Shown here in pieces: positions 1 to 6,735 of a DNA stretch of 32,891 nt. The position numbers were made by a program, and so were the translations under genes. This stretch comes from Clostridia bacterium (GTDB lineage Bacteria > Bacillota > Clostridia > Christensenellales > Borkfalkiaceae), in NCBI GenBank assembly GCA_017467345.1, contig JAFTSI010000004.1, positions 1-32,891 of the forward strand, read 5' to 3'. Each line of letters begins with the position of its first letter. The first letter of the stretch is position 1. A model generated the notes under the pieces. It was not told the DNA's origin and ran no database searches. It worked only from the letters and a program-made list of their open reading frames with translations.

Positions 1-494
1 TACTCTATCGGTCACATGGTCGTATTTAGCCTTACGAGATGGTCCTCGCATATTCCGACAGGATTCCTCGTGTCCCGCCGTACTCTGGATACTCCCTCCC
101 TCTGAACAATTTCGCCTACGGGGCTTTTACCCTCTTTCGCTTATCTTTCCAGATATATTCGGCTATCATTCTTCGTGGATTATGGAGTCCGTAACCCCAT
201 AGATATTGCTACCTATGGTTTGGGCTCTTCCGATTTCGCTCGCCACTACTTTCGGAATCGTTGTTTTACTTTCTTTTCCTCTGGGTAATTAGATGTTTCA
301 GTTCCCCAGGTTCCCCTCATTACACTATTTATTCATGTAATGATACCATAACATTACTTATGGTGAGTTCCCTCATTCGGACATCTACGGATCAATGTCT
401 ATTTGCGACTCCCCGTAGCTTTTCGCAGCTTGTCGCGTCCTTCTTCGGCGCCATGTACCAAGGCATCCTCCTGTATGCTCTTTGTAGCTTGATC
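1..494 (-). rRNA. rrl: 23S ribosomal RNA, 5' part (truncated by window edge)
   Basis: The reverse complement reads as the start of a bacterial 23S rRNA: AAGCTACAAAGAGC followed by GGATGCCTTGG near the 5' end, and the conserved GGCTAAATAC and GACCGATAGAG blocks near the window edge. About the first 490 nucleotides are present and the rest lies outside. The 5' end is placed near 494 by comparison with the usual GGTTAAGC start, so it is good to a few bases. No 16S gene or tRNA lies upstream before the ywlG-like gene at 945. Confidence 0.95.
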
Positions 495-893
495 TTTTCT
501 AAATTGCATAAGCAATTCGTCGAATTTACTTTCTTTCCTTGACTATACTCGACTAATTTTCGTGAAGTTTCCTACGCTTTTTATTTTCGTATTAACCTTT
601 CTTAATTAGTTTTAGTCTATTTTTGCTCTTTGCCTTAATGTACTACTTTAATTAAAAGTGTTTTCTCGAGATATTTTGACATATCTCTCTTTTTTACTAT
701 GCAGTTGTCAATCTACTATCTCGTCGCTTCGGCGACGATTAGCGTTTATAAAAAAACGCCACAAAAAAAGCCATCAATTTCACGATAGCCTAAACATATT
801 AACATTTATAATTTTTTAAGTCAAGCAAAAAACAAGTGTTTTTTTACTTTTTTTAATTTTTTTTGCGCCGCTTTTATATATGTTTTTTTACCG
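495..893 (-). other. 23S rRNA leader region without 16S gene
   Basis: This stretch holds no protein gene. On the minus strand it is the transcribed leader between the promoter at 796-824 and the 23S 5' end. It contains two short hairpins, TCGTCGC-TTCG-GCGACGA at 721-738 and GCGTTT-ATAAAA-AAACGC at 742-759 (plus-strand reading), and a spacer-like TTGACAACTGCATAG tract (minus strand, about 690-705) of the sort found in Bacillota rRNA spacers. The last is a resemblance only. The two short ORFs covering parts of it look like shadows. Confidence 0.6.
796..824 (-). promoter_or_regulatory. Promoter for 23S rRNA transcript
   Basis: On the minus strand TTGACT (819-824) is followed after exactly 17 bp by TAATAT (796-801). 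Transcription would start near 789, about 295 nt before the 23S 5' end. No other minus-strand promoter of this quality lies between here and the rRNA, so the 23S gene appears to have its own promoter. Confidence 0.7.
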
Positions 894-922
894 TTGCGTT
901 TTGTTAAAAATAGTGATATAAT
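894..922 (+). promoter_or_regulatory. Promoter of ywlG-like gene
   Basis: TTGCGT (894-899), a 17-bp spacer, then a perfect TATAAT (917-922). The -10 box lies inside the longer reading frame that begins at 894. This argues for the ATG at 945 as the true start. Confidence 0.75.
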
Positions 923-944
923 ACTCAAAAAGGAACTAATTATT

Positions 945-1493
945 ATGTGTGATTTATCTATTAAACAAACTTGCAGTTTAGTTGCAAACGAACTTATTGA
1001 AAAAGCAAACCTTAAAAAAGGCGATATTTTGGTTATAGGCTGTTCTACAAGCGAAGTTGTTGGCAGTAAAATAGGCACTAACTCTAACCCAGATACTGCC
1101 AAAGATATTTTTGACGGGTTTAACGAAGTTTTATCTAAAAACGGTATTTTTATGGCAGTTCAATGCTGTGAACACCTAAACCGTGCCATTGTGGTTAGCA
1201 AAAATGCACTAATTAACCCCGAAATAGTTAATGTTGTGCCACAAAAGAAAGCAGGTGGCTCACTTGCCACTATCGCCTACGAAAAACTTGAAAATGCCGT
1301 GGTTGTTGAAGAAATTAAGGCAGATGCTGGCATTGATATAGGTGGAACGCTTATAGGTATGCACCTTAAAAAAGTGGCAGTCCCCTTGCGCCTATCTATC
1401 AACAAAATAGGCGAAGCAAACATTTTATGCGCGCGTGTTCGCCCCAAGTTTATAGGTGGAATTAGGGCGATTTATAACGAAGAACTTTTATAA
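945..1493 (+). CDS. ywlG: TIGR01440 / DUF436 family protein (YwlG-like)
   Basis: The product is 182 aa, close to the usual length of the YwlG/DUF436 family, a conserved Bacillota protein of unknown biochemical function. Recognisable stretches are the early GDILVIGCSTSEVVG, then AVQCCEHLNRA, and the Gly-rich DAGIDIGGTLIGMHLK. I chose the ATG at 945, not the upstream start at 894, because the promoter overlaps the longer frame and AAAGGA (929-934) sits 10 nt before this ATG. The gene is single, divergent from the 23S leader, and ends before a strong terminator at 1603-1630. Family assignment is secure; role is unknown. Confidence 0.88.
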   Translation: MCDLSIKQTCSLVANELIEKANLKKGDILVIGCSTSEVVGSKIGTNSNPDTAKDIFDGFNEVLSKNGIFMAVQCCEHLNRAIVVSKNALINPEIVNVVPQKKAGGSLATIAYEKLENAVVVEEIKADAGIDIGGTLIGMHLKKVAVPLRLSINKIGEANILCARVRPKFIGGIRAIYNEELL

Positions 1494-1496
1494 GTT

Positions 1497-1572
1497 ATAT
1501 TTTTTGCTTTGCAAAAAGTTATATTTTGGCTTTTGCCAAAGTGATATTTTTTTGCTTTGCAAAAAAGTTTTG
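1497..1572 (+). repeat. Tandem GTTATATTTT-hairpin repeat units
   Basis: Three tandem units of roughly 25-28 bp each start with (A)AGTTATATTTT or AGTGATATTTT and continue into a small palindrome: TTTTGC-TT-GCAAAA, TTTGGC-TTT-GCCAAA, TTTTTTGC-TT-GCAAAAAA. The palindromes differ in sequence but all keep their pairing, which points to conserved structure. The cluster lies between the ywlG-like gene and its terminator. Confidence 0.6.
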
Positions 1573-1602
1573 GAATAATTATATACATTATATAGTATAG
1601 AA

Positions 1603-1630
1603 AAAAGCGACGGAAAAATCCGTCGCTTTT
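1603..1630 (+). terminator. Rho-independent terminator, copy 1 of a dispersed family
   Basis: Stem AAAAGCGACGG / CCGTCGCTTTT with loop AAAAAT, followed by TTTTAGTTTT. The same core recurs at 2675-2699 and 5375-5402. It can act in both directions. Here it follows the ywlG-like gene. Confidence 0.85.
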
Positions 1631-1668
1631 AGTTTTAAATTATTTGCTTATTTGATGTCATATACTAA

Positions 1669-1696
1669 TTGACAAGACAAGGTTTTGTTATATTAT
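1669..1696 (+). promoter_or_regulatory. Promoter of toxin-immunity pair
   Basis: A perfect TTGACA (1669-1674) with TATTAT at 1691-1696 (16-bp spacer). It lies about 60 bp upstream of the toxin start, just after terminator copy 1. Confidence 0.6.
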
Positions 1697-1755
1697 AAAC
1701 ACAAAATAACTTTTAATAGTTCACTTTTGATTTTTAAGGGGTTTTGTGATATACT

Positions 1756-2337
1756 ATGTTTGAAGATATAAAATGGATTTTAGATAATATTTTTGGAATT
1801 AATGGCGATAAGTTTGTTATAAGAAAAAATGTCAGCAAAGAAAATATAGAAACTTGCAACGGAATTGCTGTTGATGATGATACTACAAACACTTGTGCAT
1901 TATGTGTTGCGCTTAACGACACGGTTTTTAAAAATAATAACAAACCTGAATATTATCACCGTAACTGCAAATGCCAAAACACAAAATACGAATTAACAAC
2001 CGTTAAATTAGATTTTCCCATATCTAAAATAACAAAATATCTTTTTCAAGACAAATCCAAAAAAGAGTTAATGAAAAATATGGGATATGATATAAGTGAT
2101 GCCGATTTTATTTATAAAATAATAGCCGATAATGCTAAAGATAAGTTTTTGAAAGGTGATTATTTATTAGGCGTTCTAAACTGTAATGGGCAAAAAGTAA
2201 ATATTATTTTAGAATTATATGGGAAAAAAGACAAAAAAAATAAATTATATAGATTTAAAACAGGTTGGACAGCCTACCCTAATGGTTGCTTACACAACAA
2301 TACTCCATTTGGTGGCTGGGTTAAGGAGCAAAAATGA
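1756..2337 (+). CDS. Predicted polymorphic toxin with phage-head-type Cys/His motif and DUF6883-like C-terminal domain
   Basis: The product is 193 aa and has two visible parts. Residues 44-75 carry CALC (C47, C50) and HRNCKC (H68, C71, C73), the metal-binding signature of phage head-morphogenesis proteins that is often reused as a linker in polymorphic toxins. Residues 86-190 begin FPISKITKYLF and end with RFKTGWTAYPNG and GGWVK, which resembles DUF6883-type toxin domains. There is no signal peptide or membrane segment. It overlaps the next gene by ATGA. A GGGG-type ribosome binding site (1733-1741) sits rather far upstream of the ATG. A toxin role is inferred from domain type and coupling to a small acidic partner. 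The protein is short for a complete secreted toxin and may be an orphan cassette. Confidence 0.6.
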   Translation: MFEDIKWILDNIFGINGDKFVIRKNVSKENIETCNGIAVDDDTTNTCALCVALNDTVFKNNNKPEYYHRNCKCQNTKYELTTVKLDFPISKITKYLFQDKSKKELMKNMGYDISDADFIYKIIADNAKDKFLKGDYLLGVLNCNGQKVNIILELYGKKDKKNKLYRFKTGWTAYPNGCLHNNTPFGGWVKEQK

Positions 2338-2666
2338 AATATTTAGATAAAGTAAAAATCATTTCTAACAAATATGAAAAAGATGGAATTTTTAAAGGTG
2401 ATGTAGGTCACATACTAAGTGCAGAAATAAGATTTAACACTTTTGACTTTTATAGAGAAAATCCACAAACAAAAGAAGATGACTTATGTGCTGCTGTTTT
2501 TGTTGGAGATTTAGAACTTATAGAAAGTTCAAATATAACCGACAGCGAACTTCTTGAAGCACTATCAGGGCACAACCCAAACTGGTGGTGCAAAGTTGAA
2601 AATGGTTATATACTAAACTTAAAAGGCGAAAAGAAAAACAAAATACCATACGACTATAACTCTTAA
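2334..2666 (+). CDS. Predicted immunity protein
   Basis: The product is 110 aa. It starts inside the stop of the preceding gene (ATGA), so the two are translationally coupled. The first 55 residues resemble a small beta-barrel: KVKIISNKYEKDGIFKGDVG is typical of KOW/SH3-like immunity folds. The C-terminal part has GHNPNWWCKVENGYILNL followed by a short basic tail, a pattern I associate with Bacillota immunity proteins. No catalytic motif, signal or membrane segment is seen. Neutralisation of the upstream toxin is inferred from the gene order. Confidence 0.6.
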   Translation: MKYLDKVKIISNKYEKDGIFKGDVGHILSAEIRFNTFDFYRENPQTKEDDLCAAVFVGDLELIESSNITDSELLEALSGHNPNWWCKVENGYILNLKGEKKNKIPYDYNS

Positions 2667-2674
2667 TTATAAAT

Positions 2675-2699
2675 AAAGCGACGGAAAAATCCGTCGCTT
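2675..2699 (+). terminator. Terminator, copy 2 of dispersed family
   Basis: AAAGCGACGG-AAAAAT-CCGTCGCTT followed by ATTAGTTTT. The core is identical to copies 1 and 3. It closes the toxin-immunity transcription unit. Confidence 0.8.
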
Positions 2700-2707
2700 A
2701 TTAGTTT

Positions 2708-2875
2708 TAATGAAATCGTTGCATAGCAACAATGAAATCTTCACTTCGTTTAGATGAAATCCAAGGATTTGTCCTTGGATGAAATCAAATCCGTTAACAA
2801 CACCCCTGCAAAGCAGGATTTCATCGCGAAAGCGATTTCATCCACCATAGGCGGATTTCATCCGTTAAAAACGGA
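2708..2875. repeat. Array of ATGAAATC units separated by variable hairpins
   Basis: ATGAAATC occurs four times in direct orientation (about 2710, 2732, 2753, 2779). Its complement GATTTCAT follows three times (about 2817, 2835, 2853). Between units lie short palindromes of different sequence: GTTGC-ATA-GCAAC, CAAGGA-TTTG-TCCTTG, CTGC-AAA-GCAG, CGC-GAAA-GCG and TCCGTT-AAA-AACGGA. The left units can pair with the right units to form one long branched stem. It lies between the convergent immunity and nuclease genes. Spacers are hairpins and not unique sequences, and the unit is only 8 bp, so this is not a CRISPR. Confidence 0.75.
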
Positions 2876-2882
2876 TTTAGTT

Positions 2883-4019
2883 TTATTTGTTCCCCTTTGC
2901 CCTGTTGTGAGTTTTACATAACATTTGGCAGTTTTTAATATCGGTAGAACCACCCTTGCTCCAAGCAGCCACATGGTCGGCATCCATTTCAGATAGTTCC
3001 CATATGCGCGTTTTATTGCTATCGTTACCTATTGCACATAGTGGGCAGTTAGAAACACCCTTTTTAATAGCATCTTCGGTTTGGTGCTTATATACAATTT
3101 GCTTTGTTCTTTCATCAAAAATCCTTATGTTAAGAAGTTTTGTGTCTTTTAAATTTCCAAGCACACACTCAAATATACCCTTTTTGTTTGTTACGCCAAA
3201 ATCTTGCATTAACTCTTCTACTTGCATTTCTAATATTTTTATATCGTATGGCTTGTCAGAATATTTTTCGTATAACTCACCCCAGTTAAGCCCTTTCATT
3301 TCTTTGCGATAAGTGGGGAAAGTAATTTTAACCCAGTCAATAATATTTTTAAAGTATAACCATAACTCATTTGCATTTACATCATGTTGATGAAGCGACA
3401 TATACTCTTCAATTTTACCCTTGTTAATCCAAGAAATAGCCGTTTGTAAATACTCTTGGCGAATAGGCGAACCCACAACATAATCTTTTGCAAGTAAATA
3501 TGCCACACAATTACTTTTACTAAAAAATGTTTTTGCCGAAGTTAACCAACTGCCAGTATATACGGCATTTCTTAACTCTTGTGGCATTAACTGTTCGCCT
3601 GCTATGTTGATAATCTTAAACCAGTCTAACTTTTCTTTATCGTTGCCTTCGCAAATATAAATCATAAGTTTATAATCAAGTATTTGGTTTTTTTCCGTTT
3701 CAGTAAGGTTATGAAAAAACTTTTCATTAATAGAAAAATCACCGTTCACATACTGGCAAAAACTTATTGTTCTTTGTTGCCCATCTAACACTTCAAAAGT
3801 TCCGTTATCATTTTTTACCCAATACATAACATTAAGTGGAAAGTTTTTTTGTATGGTTTCAATAACGGCATTTCTCTTTTTTTCATCATACACAAACTCT
3901 CTTTGATACTTTGGTCTTATATTTAGTTTTCCGTTATACCCATACACCCCTTCTTCATTGCTATCAATATAATTTTCAACAACTTCCCTTATAGTTATTT
4001 CTTTTAACTCAATTTTCAT
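2883..4019 (-). CDS. DUF262-HNH endonuclease (GmrSD-like), predicted restriction partner
   Basis: The product is 378 aa. Residues 35-95 hold the DUF262 ParB/Srx-like motifs RPKYQREFVY and VLDGQQR (79-83), which in GmrS-type proteins bind and hydrolyse nucleotide. The C-terminal 55 residues are an HNH nuclease: CPLC (325-328), DADH with H349, N363, and CKTHN with H371. The fusion resembles a single-chain GmrSD-type enzyme. It overlaps the upstream EcoRI-family methylase by 11 bp, so the two are co-translated. This makes a restriction role likely. Type IV-like cutting of modified phage DNA is an alternative. Domain calls are firm; the pairing with the methylase as one R-M system is inference. 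Confidence 0.8.
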   Translation of the reverse strand: MKIELKEITIREVVENYIDSNEEGVYGYNGKLNIRPKYQREFVYDEKKRNAVIETIQKNFPLNVMYWVKNDNGTFEVLDGQQRTISFCQYVNGDFSINEKFFHNLTETEKNQILDYKLMIYICEGNDKEKLDWFKIINIAGEQLMPQELRNAVYTGSWLTSAKTFFSKSNCVAYLLAKDYVVGSPIRQEYLQTAISWINKGKIEEYMSLHQHDVNANELWLYFKNIIDWVKITFPTYRKEMKGLNWGELYEKYSDKPYDIKILEMQVEELMQDFGVTNKKGIFECVLGNLKDTKLLNIRIFDERTKQIVYKHQTEDAIKKGVSNCPLCAIGNDSNKTRIWELSEMDADHVAAWSKGGSTDIKNCQMLCKTHNRAKGNK

Positions 4020-5058
4020 TTCCTTTTCTCCTTATAATTAAACGCAAATATTTTTCCACACCATTAACTAATGGTCTACCGTGCGCCGTATTTTCATAAC
4101 GAATACCAACATTTACTTCGCCTGTGTTCATAATGCCCAAAAGTTCAAATTGTTCTGGATTATATTTATCTAAAAATGTAATAGGCACTCCCATATAACC
4201 ATAATAATCACAGGGTATATCGGTAACCTTATCTACATTTATTGCATTATAATTATCATAATTAGGGTATTCTTCTGGGGTGTAGTTTTTATACAAAATT
4301 AATTCTTCATTTCGCTTTGTAGTTGGTAAATTAGTGAACCAACAAGCCATAATATGCTTTAGCCTTTTTCCATCAACAATTTTTTCGCATGCTTTTTCTT
4401 TTGGTACAATTAACCACATATCTTCATTTATATTTCTATAGCCAAGCCAAGCACGATTTTTTGAAAACAATGAAAAAATCTCTTTGTAAGTTACTGCATT
4501 TTTATTTCCTATAATTAAAAACTTTTTATCGTGTTCAATAAGTTGTGCCACATATTCGCGGAATAATGAAAATGGCGGATTTGTGCAAACAATATCACAT
4601 TCTTTTAATAATTTAACACACTCTTCACTTCTAAAATCTCCATCACCTTTTAGCATAGTTAAAGCATTTTTTTCATTTAGTAAAAGAGTTTTAACATCAG
4701 TAAGGTCGGTTGCCCCATCATTATTAAAATCTTTAACCTCAGTAATTTCAATTTTATACGCCTTGCGGTTTTTATTTGGAATAGTTTTTTCTTCCCCTAA
4801 AAAATTAAGTTGGGTATATGCTATGGGCGAACTATCATAACAAGTGGCAATAAGTTTTTTTAGTTTTAAGTGATTAAAGTTCATTGCAAAATATTTAAAA
4901 AAGTTGCTTTCATAAGGGTCATCACAATTGCAAAAAACCACCTTGTTTTCAAATTGCTCTTTATAATGTTTTATCTCTTTTTCAATATCAATAATTTGAG
5001 TATAAAACTCATCATTTTTAACTTTGCTTGCTCTACGCAAATTAGAATTGCCTGCCAT
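4009..5058 (-). CDS. EcoRI-family adenine-specific DNA methyltransferase
   Basis: The product is 349 aa, near the length of EcoRI-type methylases. The N terminus KNDEFYTQIIDIEKEI followed by VVFCNCDDPYESNFFKYF is the family signature. CTNPPF at 158-163 is the catalytic motif IV (N/D-P-P-F/Y) of N6-adenine methylases. The enzyme should transfer methyl from S-adenosylmethionine to adenine in a specific site, protecting host DNA from the downstream DUF262-HNH nuclease. It starts at the ATG at 5058 with GGAG 11 nt upstream. Transcription comes from a consensus promoter that overlaps a regulator operator. Confidence 0.85.
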   Translation of the reverse strand: MAGNSNLRRASKVKNDEFYTQIIDIEKEIKHYKEQFENKVVFCNCDDPYESNFFKYFAMNFNHLKLKKLIATCYDSSPIAYTQLNFLGEEKTIPNKNRKAYKIEITEVKDFNNDGATDLTDVKTLLLNEKNALTMLKGDGDFRSEECVKLLKECDIVCTNPPFSLFREYVAQLIEHDKKFLIIGNKNAVTYKEIFSLFSKNRAWLGYRNINEDMWLIVPKEKACEKIVDGKRLKHIMACWFTNLPTTKRNEELILYKNYTPEEYPNYDNYNAINVDKVTDIPCDYYGYMGVPITFLDKYNPEQFELLGIMNTGEVNVGIRYENTAHGRPLVNGVEKYLRLIIRRKGNEN

Positions 5059-5090
5059 AACTTACTTTGCTCCACATATTTTTATAAATA

Positions 5091-5119
5091 ATTATATGTG
5101 CATTGCACATATTTGTCAA
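5091..5119 (-). promoter_or_regulatory. Consensus promoter of methylase-nuclease operon
   Basis: On the minus strand TTGACA (5114-5119), a 17-bp spacer and TATAAT (5091-5096) form a perfect consensus promoter. The spacer and -10 box are covered by palindrome 1 (5094-5112), so a bound regulator would block RNA polymerase. Confidence 0.85.
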
Positions 5120-5134
5120 TGTGCTAAGCACATT
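5094..5134. promoter_or_regulatory. Two palindromic operators between methylase and XRE regulator
   Basis: Site 1 (5096-5110) is ATGTGCA-T-TGCACAT, extending to 19 bp at 5094-5112. Site 2 (5119-5133) is ATGTGCT-A-AGCACAT, extending by one pair. Both are perfect around a single central base, share the half-site ATGTGC, and lie 23 bp apart centre to centre, about two helical turns on the same face. They fit binding of two dimers of the adjacent XRE protein, like the operator pairs of restriction controller proteins. Confidence 0.8.
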
Positions 5135-5145
5135 TTTGTTAAAAT
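5113..5145 (+). promoter_or_regulatory. Promoter of XRE regulator, probably giving a leaderless mRNA
   Basis: TTGTCA (5113-5118) overlaps the opposite-strand -35 of the methylase promoter. Downstream lie TTGTTA (5136-5141, 17-bp spacer) and the better TAAAAT (5140-5145, longer spacer). Either -10 puts transcription start within a few bases of the ATG at 5152, and no Shine-Dalgarno sequence is present. Operator site 2 lies between the promoter elements. Confidence 0.5.
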
Positions 5146-5151
5146 AAAAAT

Positions 5152-5364
5152 ATGGAAGTAGGTAAATATTTTAAAAAATGCAGAAAAGAAAGTGGGCTTT
5201 CACAAAAACAAGTTGCTAAGCAATTAGGTGTTTATCAATCTAATGTGAGCGACTGGGAAAACGATATTTCGCGCCCTGAATATGAAAAACTTTTTAAACT
5301 TGCCGAAATATATCAAGTTTCAATTTATGAATTAGTAGGCATTGAAAAACCAGATTTTTTATAA
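5152..5364 (+). CDS. XRE-family regulator, likely controller (C) protein of the R-M locus
   Basis: The product is 70 aa and is essentially a single Cro/C1-type helix-turn-helix: GLSQKQVAKQLGVYQSNVSDWE at about residues 17-38, then PEYEKLFKLAEIYQVSIYELVG. The small size, divergent position next to a methylase, paired palindromes in the shared promoter and lack of a ribosome binding site all match restriction controller proteins, which delay nuclease expression until DNA is methylated. Here, however, the nuclease shares the methylase operon, so it more likely represses the whole operon and itself. The HTH call is firm; the controller role is inferred. Confidence 0.8.
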   Translation: MEVGKYFKKCRKESGLSQKQVAKQLGVYQSNVSDWENDISRPEYEKLFKLAEIYQVSIYELVGIEKPDFL

Positions 5365-5374
5365 TAATATTAAA

Positions 5375-5402
5375 AAAAGCGACGGAAAAATCCGTCGCTT
5401 TT
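5375..5402. terminator. Terminator, copy 3 of dispersed family
   Basis: Stem AAAAGCGACGG / CCGTCGCTTTT around AAAAAT, followed by AGTTTG on the plus strand. It is bidirectional between the convergent XRE gene and the CofE-like gene. Confidence 0.85.
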
Positions 5403-5417
5403 AGTTTGTTTATAAAA

Positions 5418-6611
5418 TTAGTCGTTATATTCGGTGGTGTAGTTATCAAAGTAGCCTTGAATCCAAATGATAGGTGTTCCCTTATCACCAGAGCCAGAAG
5501 TTAAATCGCAAAGCGAACCGATAAGGTCGGTAAGTCTTCTTGGGGTAGTGCCCATTTGACCAACAACGGTATCGTCTTTTTTAGCGATTTCGTTTTTGAT
5601 TGCTTCTTTTAAGGCATCACCTTTCAAATCTTTAAAGTCGTTATCGGCAAGGTATTTGAGTTTTAATTCGTTTGGTGTGCCGTTAAGTCCACTTGTGTAT
5701 GCAGGTGAAACAACTGGGTCGGCAAGTTCCCAAATTTTACCAACTGGGTCTTTAAAAGCACCGTCGCCATAAACCATAACTTCAACGGTTTTGCCTGTTG
5801 CTTCAAAAATGCGTTTTTGGATTGCGTCAACAATAGGTTGGCAATCGCGTGGGAAAAGTTTAACCGATTCTTCGGTTGATTTATTTGAACCAAGCAAGCC
5901 GTATTCTTCGTTATAGCCACTTCCGTTTACGGGTGCGTTAAGCACTTCGTCAAGCCCGATAACTACATTTGCGCCTGCGCTCTTTAATAGGCGTTTGGTT
6001 CTTGCCCTTGTGTGAATATCACAGCATAAAACATTTTTGGTGTAGTTTAAAATTGCTTTTGCGTTGTTGGCAAAAATAATTTCGCACTCTGCGCCTTGTT
6101 CTTCAATTAAGCCTTTATAGTATTCAACATAGTCAACACCAGTAAAGGTATGTTTTTTATGACCGAAAAGTTCGCGATATTTTGCTTCGGTTAAAACATC
6201 AGTATATGGATTTACACCCTTTTCATCAAGCATATCAAGTGATACAAGGTGGTTACCAACTTCATCAGATGGGTATGAAAGCATAAGCACAATCTTTTTT
6301 GCGCCTTGGGCAATACCTTTAAGGCAAACTGAAAAACGGTTTCTTGAAAGTATTGGGAAAATAACACCTATGGTTTCGCCACCAAGTTTATTTTTGATAT
6401 CGGTTGCGATATCAGCGCAACTTGCATAGTTGCCTTGTGCCCTTGCTACTATCGCTTCGGTCATTGCAACAACATCTCTGTTGTGGAAAGCCACGCCTTC
6501 TACCTTAGATGCTTCTAACACCGAATCGGTTACTACCTTAACAATATCGTCGCCACTCTTAATGATGGGTGCTCTTACGCCCCTTGAAACTGTTCCAAAT
6601 AAACGGCTCAT
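5418..6611 (-). CDS. Coenzyme F420-0:L-glutamate ligase-like protein (CofE family)
   Basis: The product is 397 aa. Its N terminus (VRAPIIKSGDDIVKVVTDSVL, then AIVARAQGNY) matches the CofE/FbiB amide ligase fold, in which the enzyme adds glutamate to an acid acceptor using GTP. The long form ending in a WIQGYFDNY tail is common in Clostridia that are not known to make F420. The true acceptor is therefore uncertain and a folate-like or other substrate is possible. The gene stands alone between terminators. Its leader contains a 10-bp hairpin (6626-6648) directly before the AAGGAG site at 6620-6625. Confidence 0.75.
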   Translation of the reverse strand: MSRLFGTVSRGVRAPIIKSGDDIVKVVTDSVLEASKVEGVAFHNRDVVAMTEAIVARAQGNYASCADIATDIKNKLGGETIGVIFPILSRNRFSVCLKGIAQGAKKIVLMLSYPSDEVGNHLVSLDMLDEKGVNPYTDVLTEAKYRELFGHKKHTFTGVDYVEYYKGLIEEQGAECEIIFANNAKAILNYTKNVLCCDIHTRARTKRLLKSAGANVVIGLDEVLNAPVNGSGYNEEYGLLGSNKSTEESVKLFPRDCQPIVDAIQKRIFEATGKTVEVMVYGDGAFKDPVGKIWELADPVVSPAYTSGLNGTPNELKLKYLADNDFKDLKGDALKEAIKNEIAKKDDTVVGQMGTTPRRLTDLIGSLCDLTSGSGDKGTPIIWIQGYFDNYTTEYND

Positions 6612-6625
6612 TTTTATAACTCCTT

Positions 6626-6680
6626 ATCGGCTAAATCTTTTAACCGATTATATTATACTTGTTAATTTTAAAAAGGTCTA
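6626..6680 (-). promoter_or_regulatory. Promoter and 5' hairpin of CofE-like gene
   Basis: On the minus strand TAGACC (6675-6680), a 17-bp spacer and TATAAT (6652-6657). Transcription would start near 6645, so the mRNA begins almost directly with the hairpin ATCGGTTAAA-AGA-TTTAGCCGAT, followed by AAGGAG. The hairpin could stabilise the 5' end. Confidence 0.5.
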
Positions 6681-6735
6681 TCTTTTTTTTCAAATTAAAT
6701 ATTAAAATTTCTTATACTTCTTTTTTAAGAAAGCC

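Noticed and set aside
261..542. Open frame in the first 540 bp
   Set aside because: It lies antisense to 23S rRNA and codes nothing recognisable.
894..944. Upstream start for the ywlG-like gene
   Set aside because: The promoter -10 box at 917-922 lies inside the extension, and a ribosome binding site supports 945.
2708..2875. CRISPR array
   Set aside because: The unit is only 8 bp, orientation flips in mid-array, spacers are self-complementary hairpins, and no cas genes are near.
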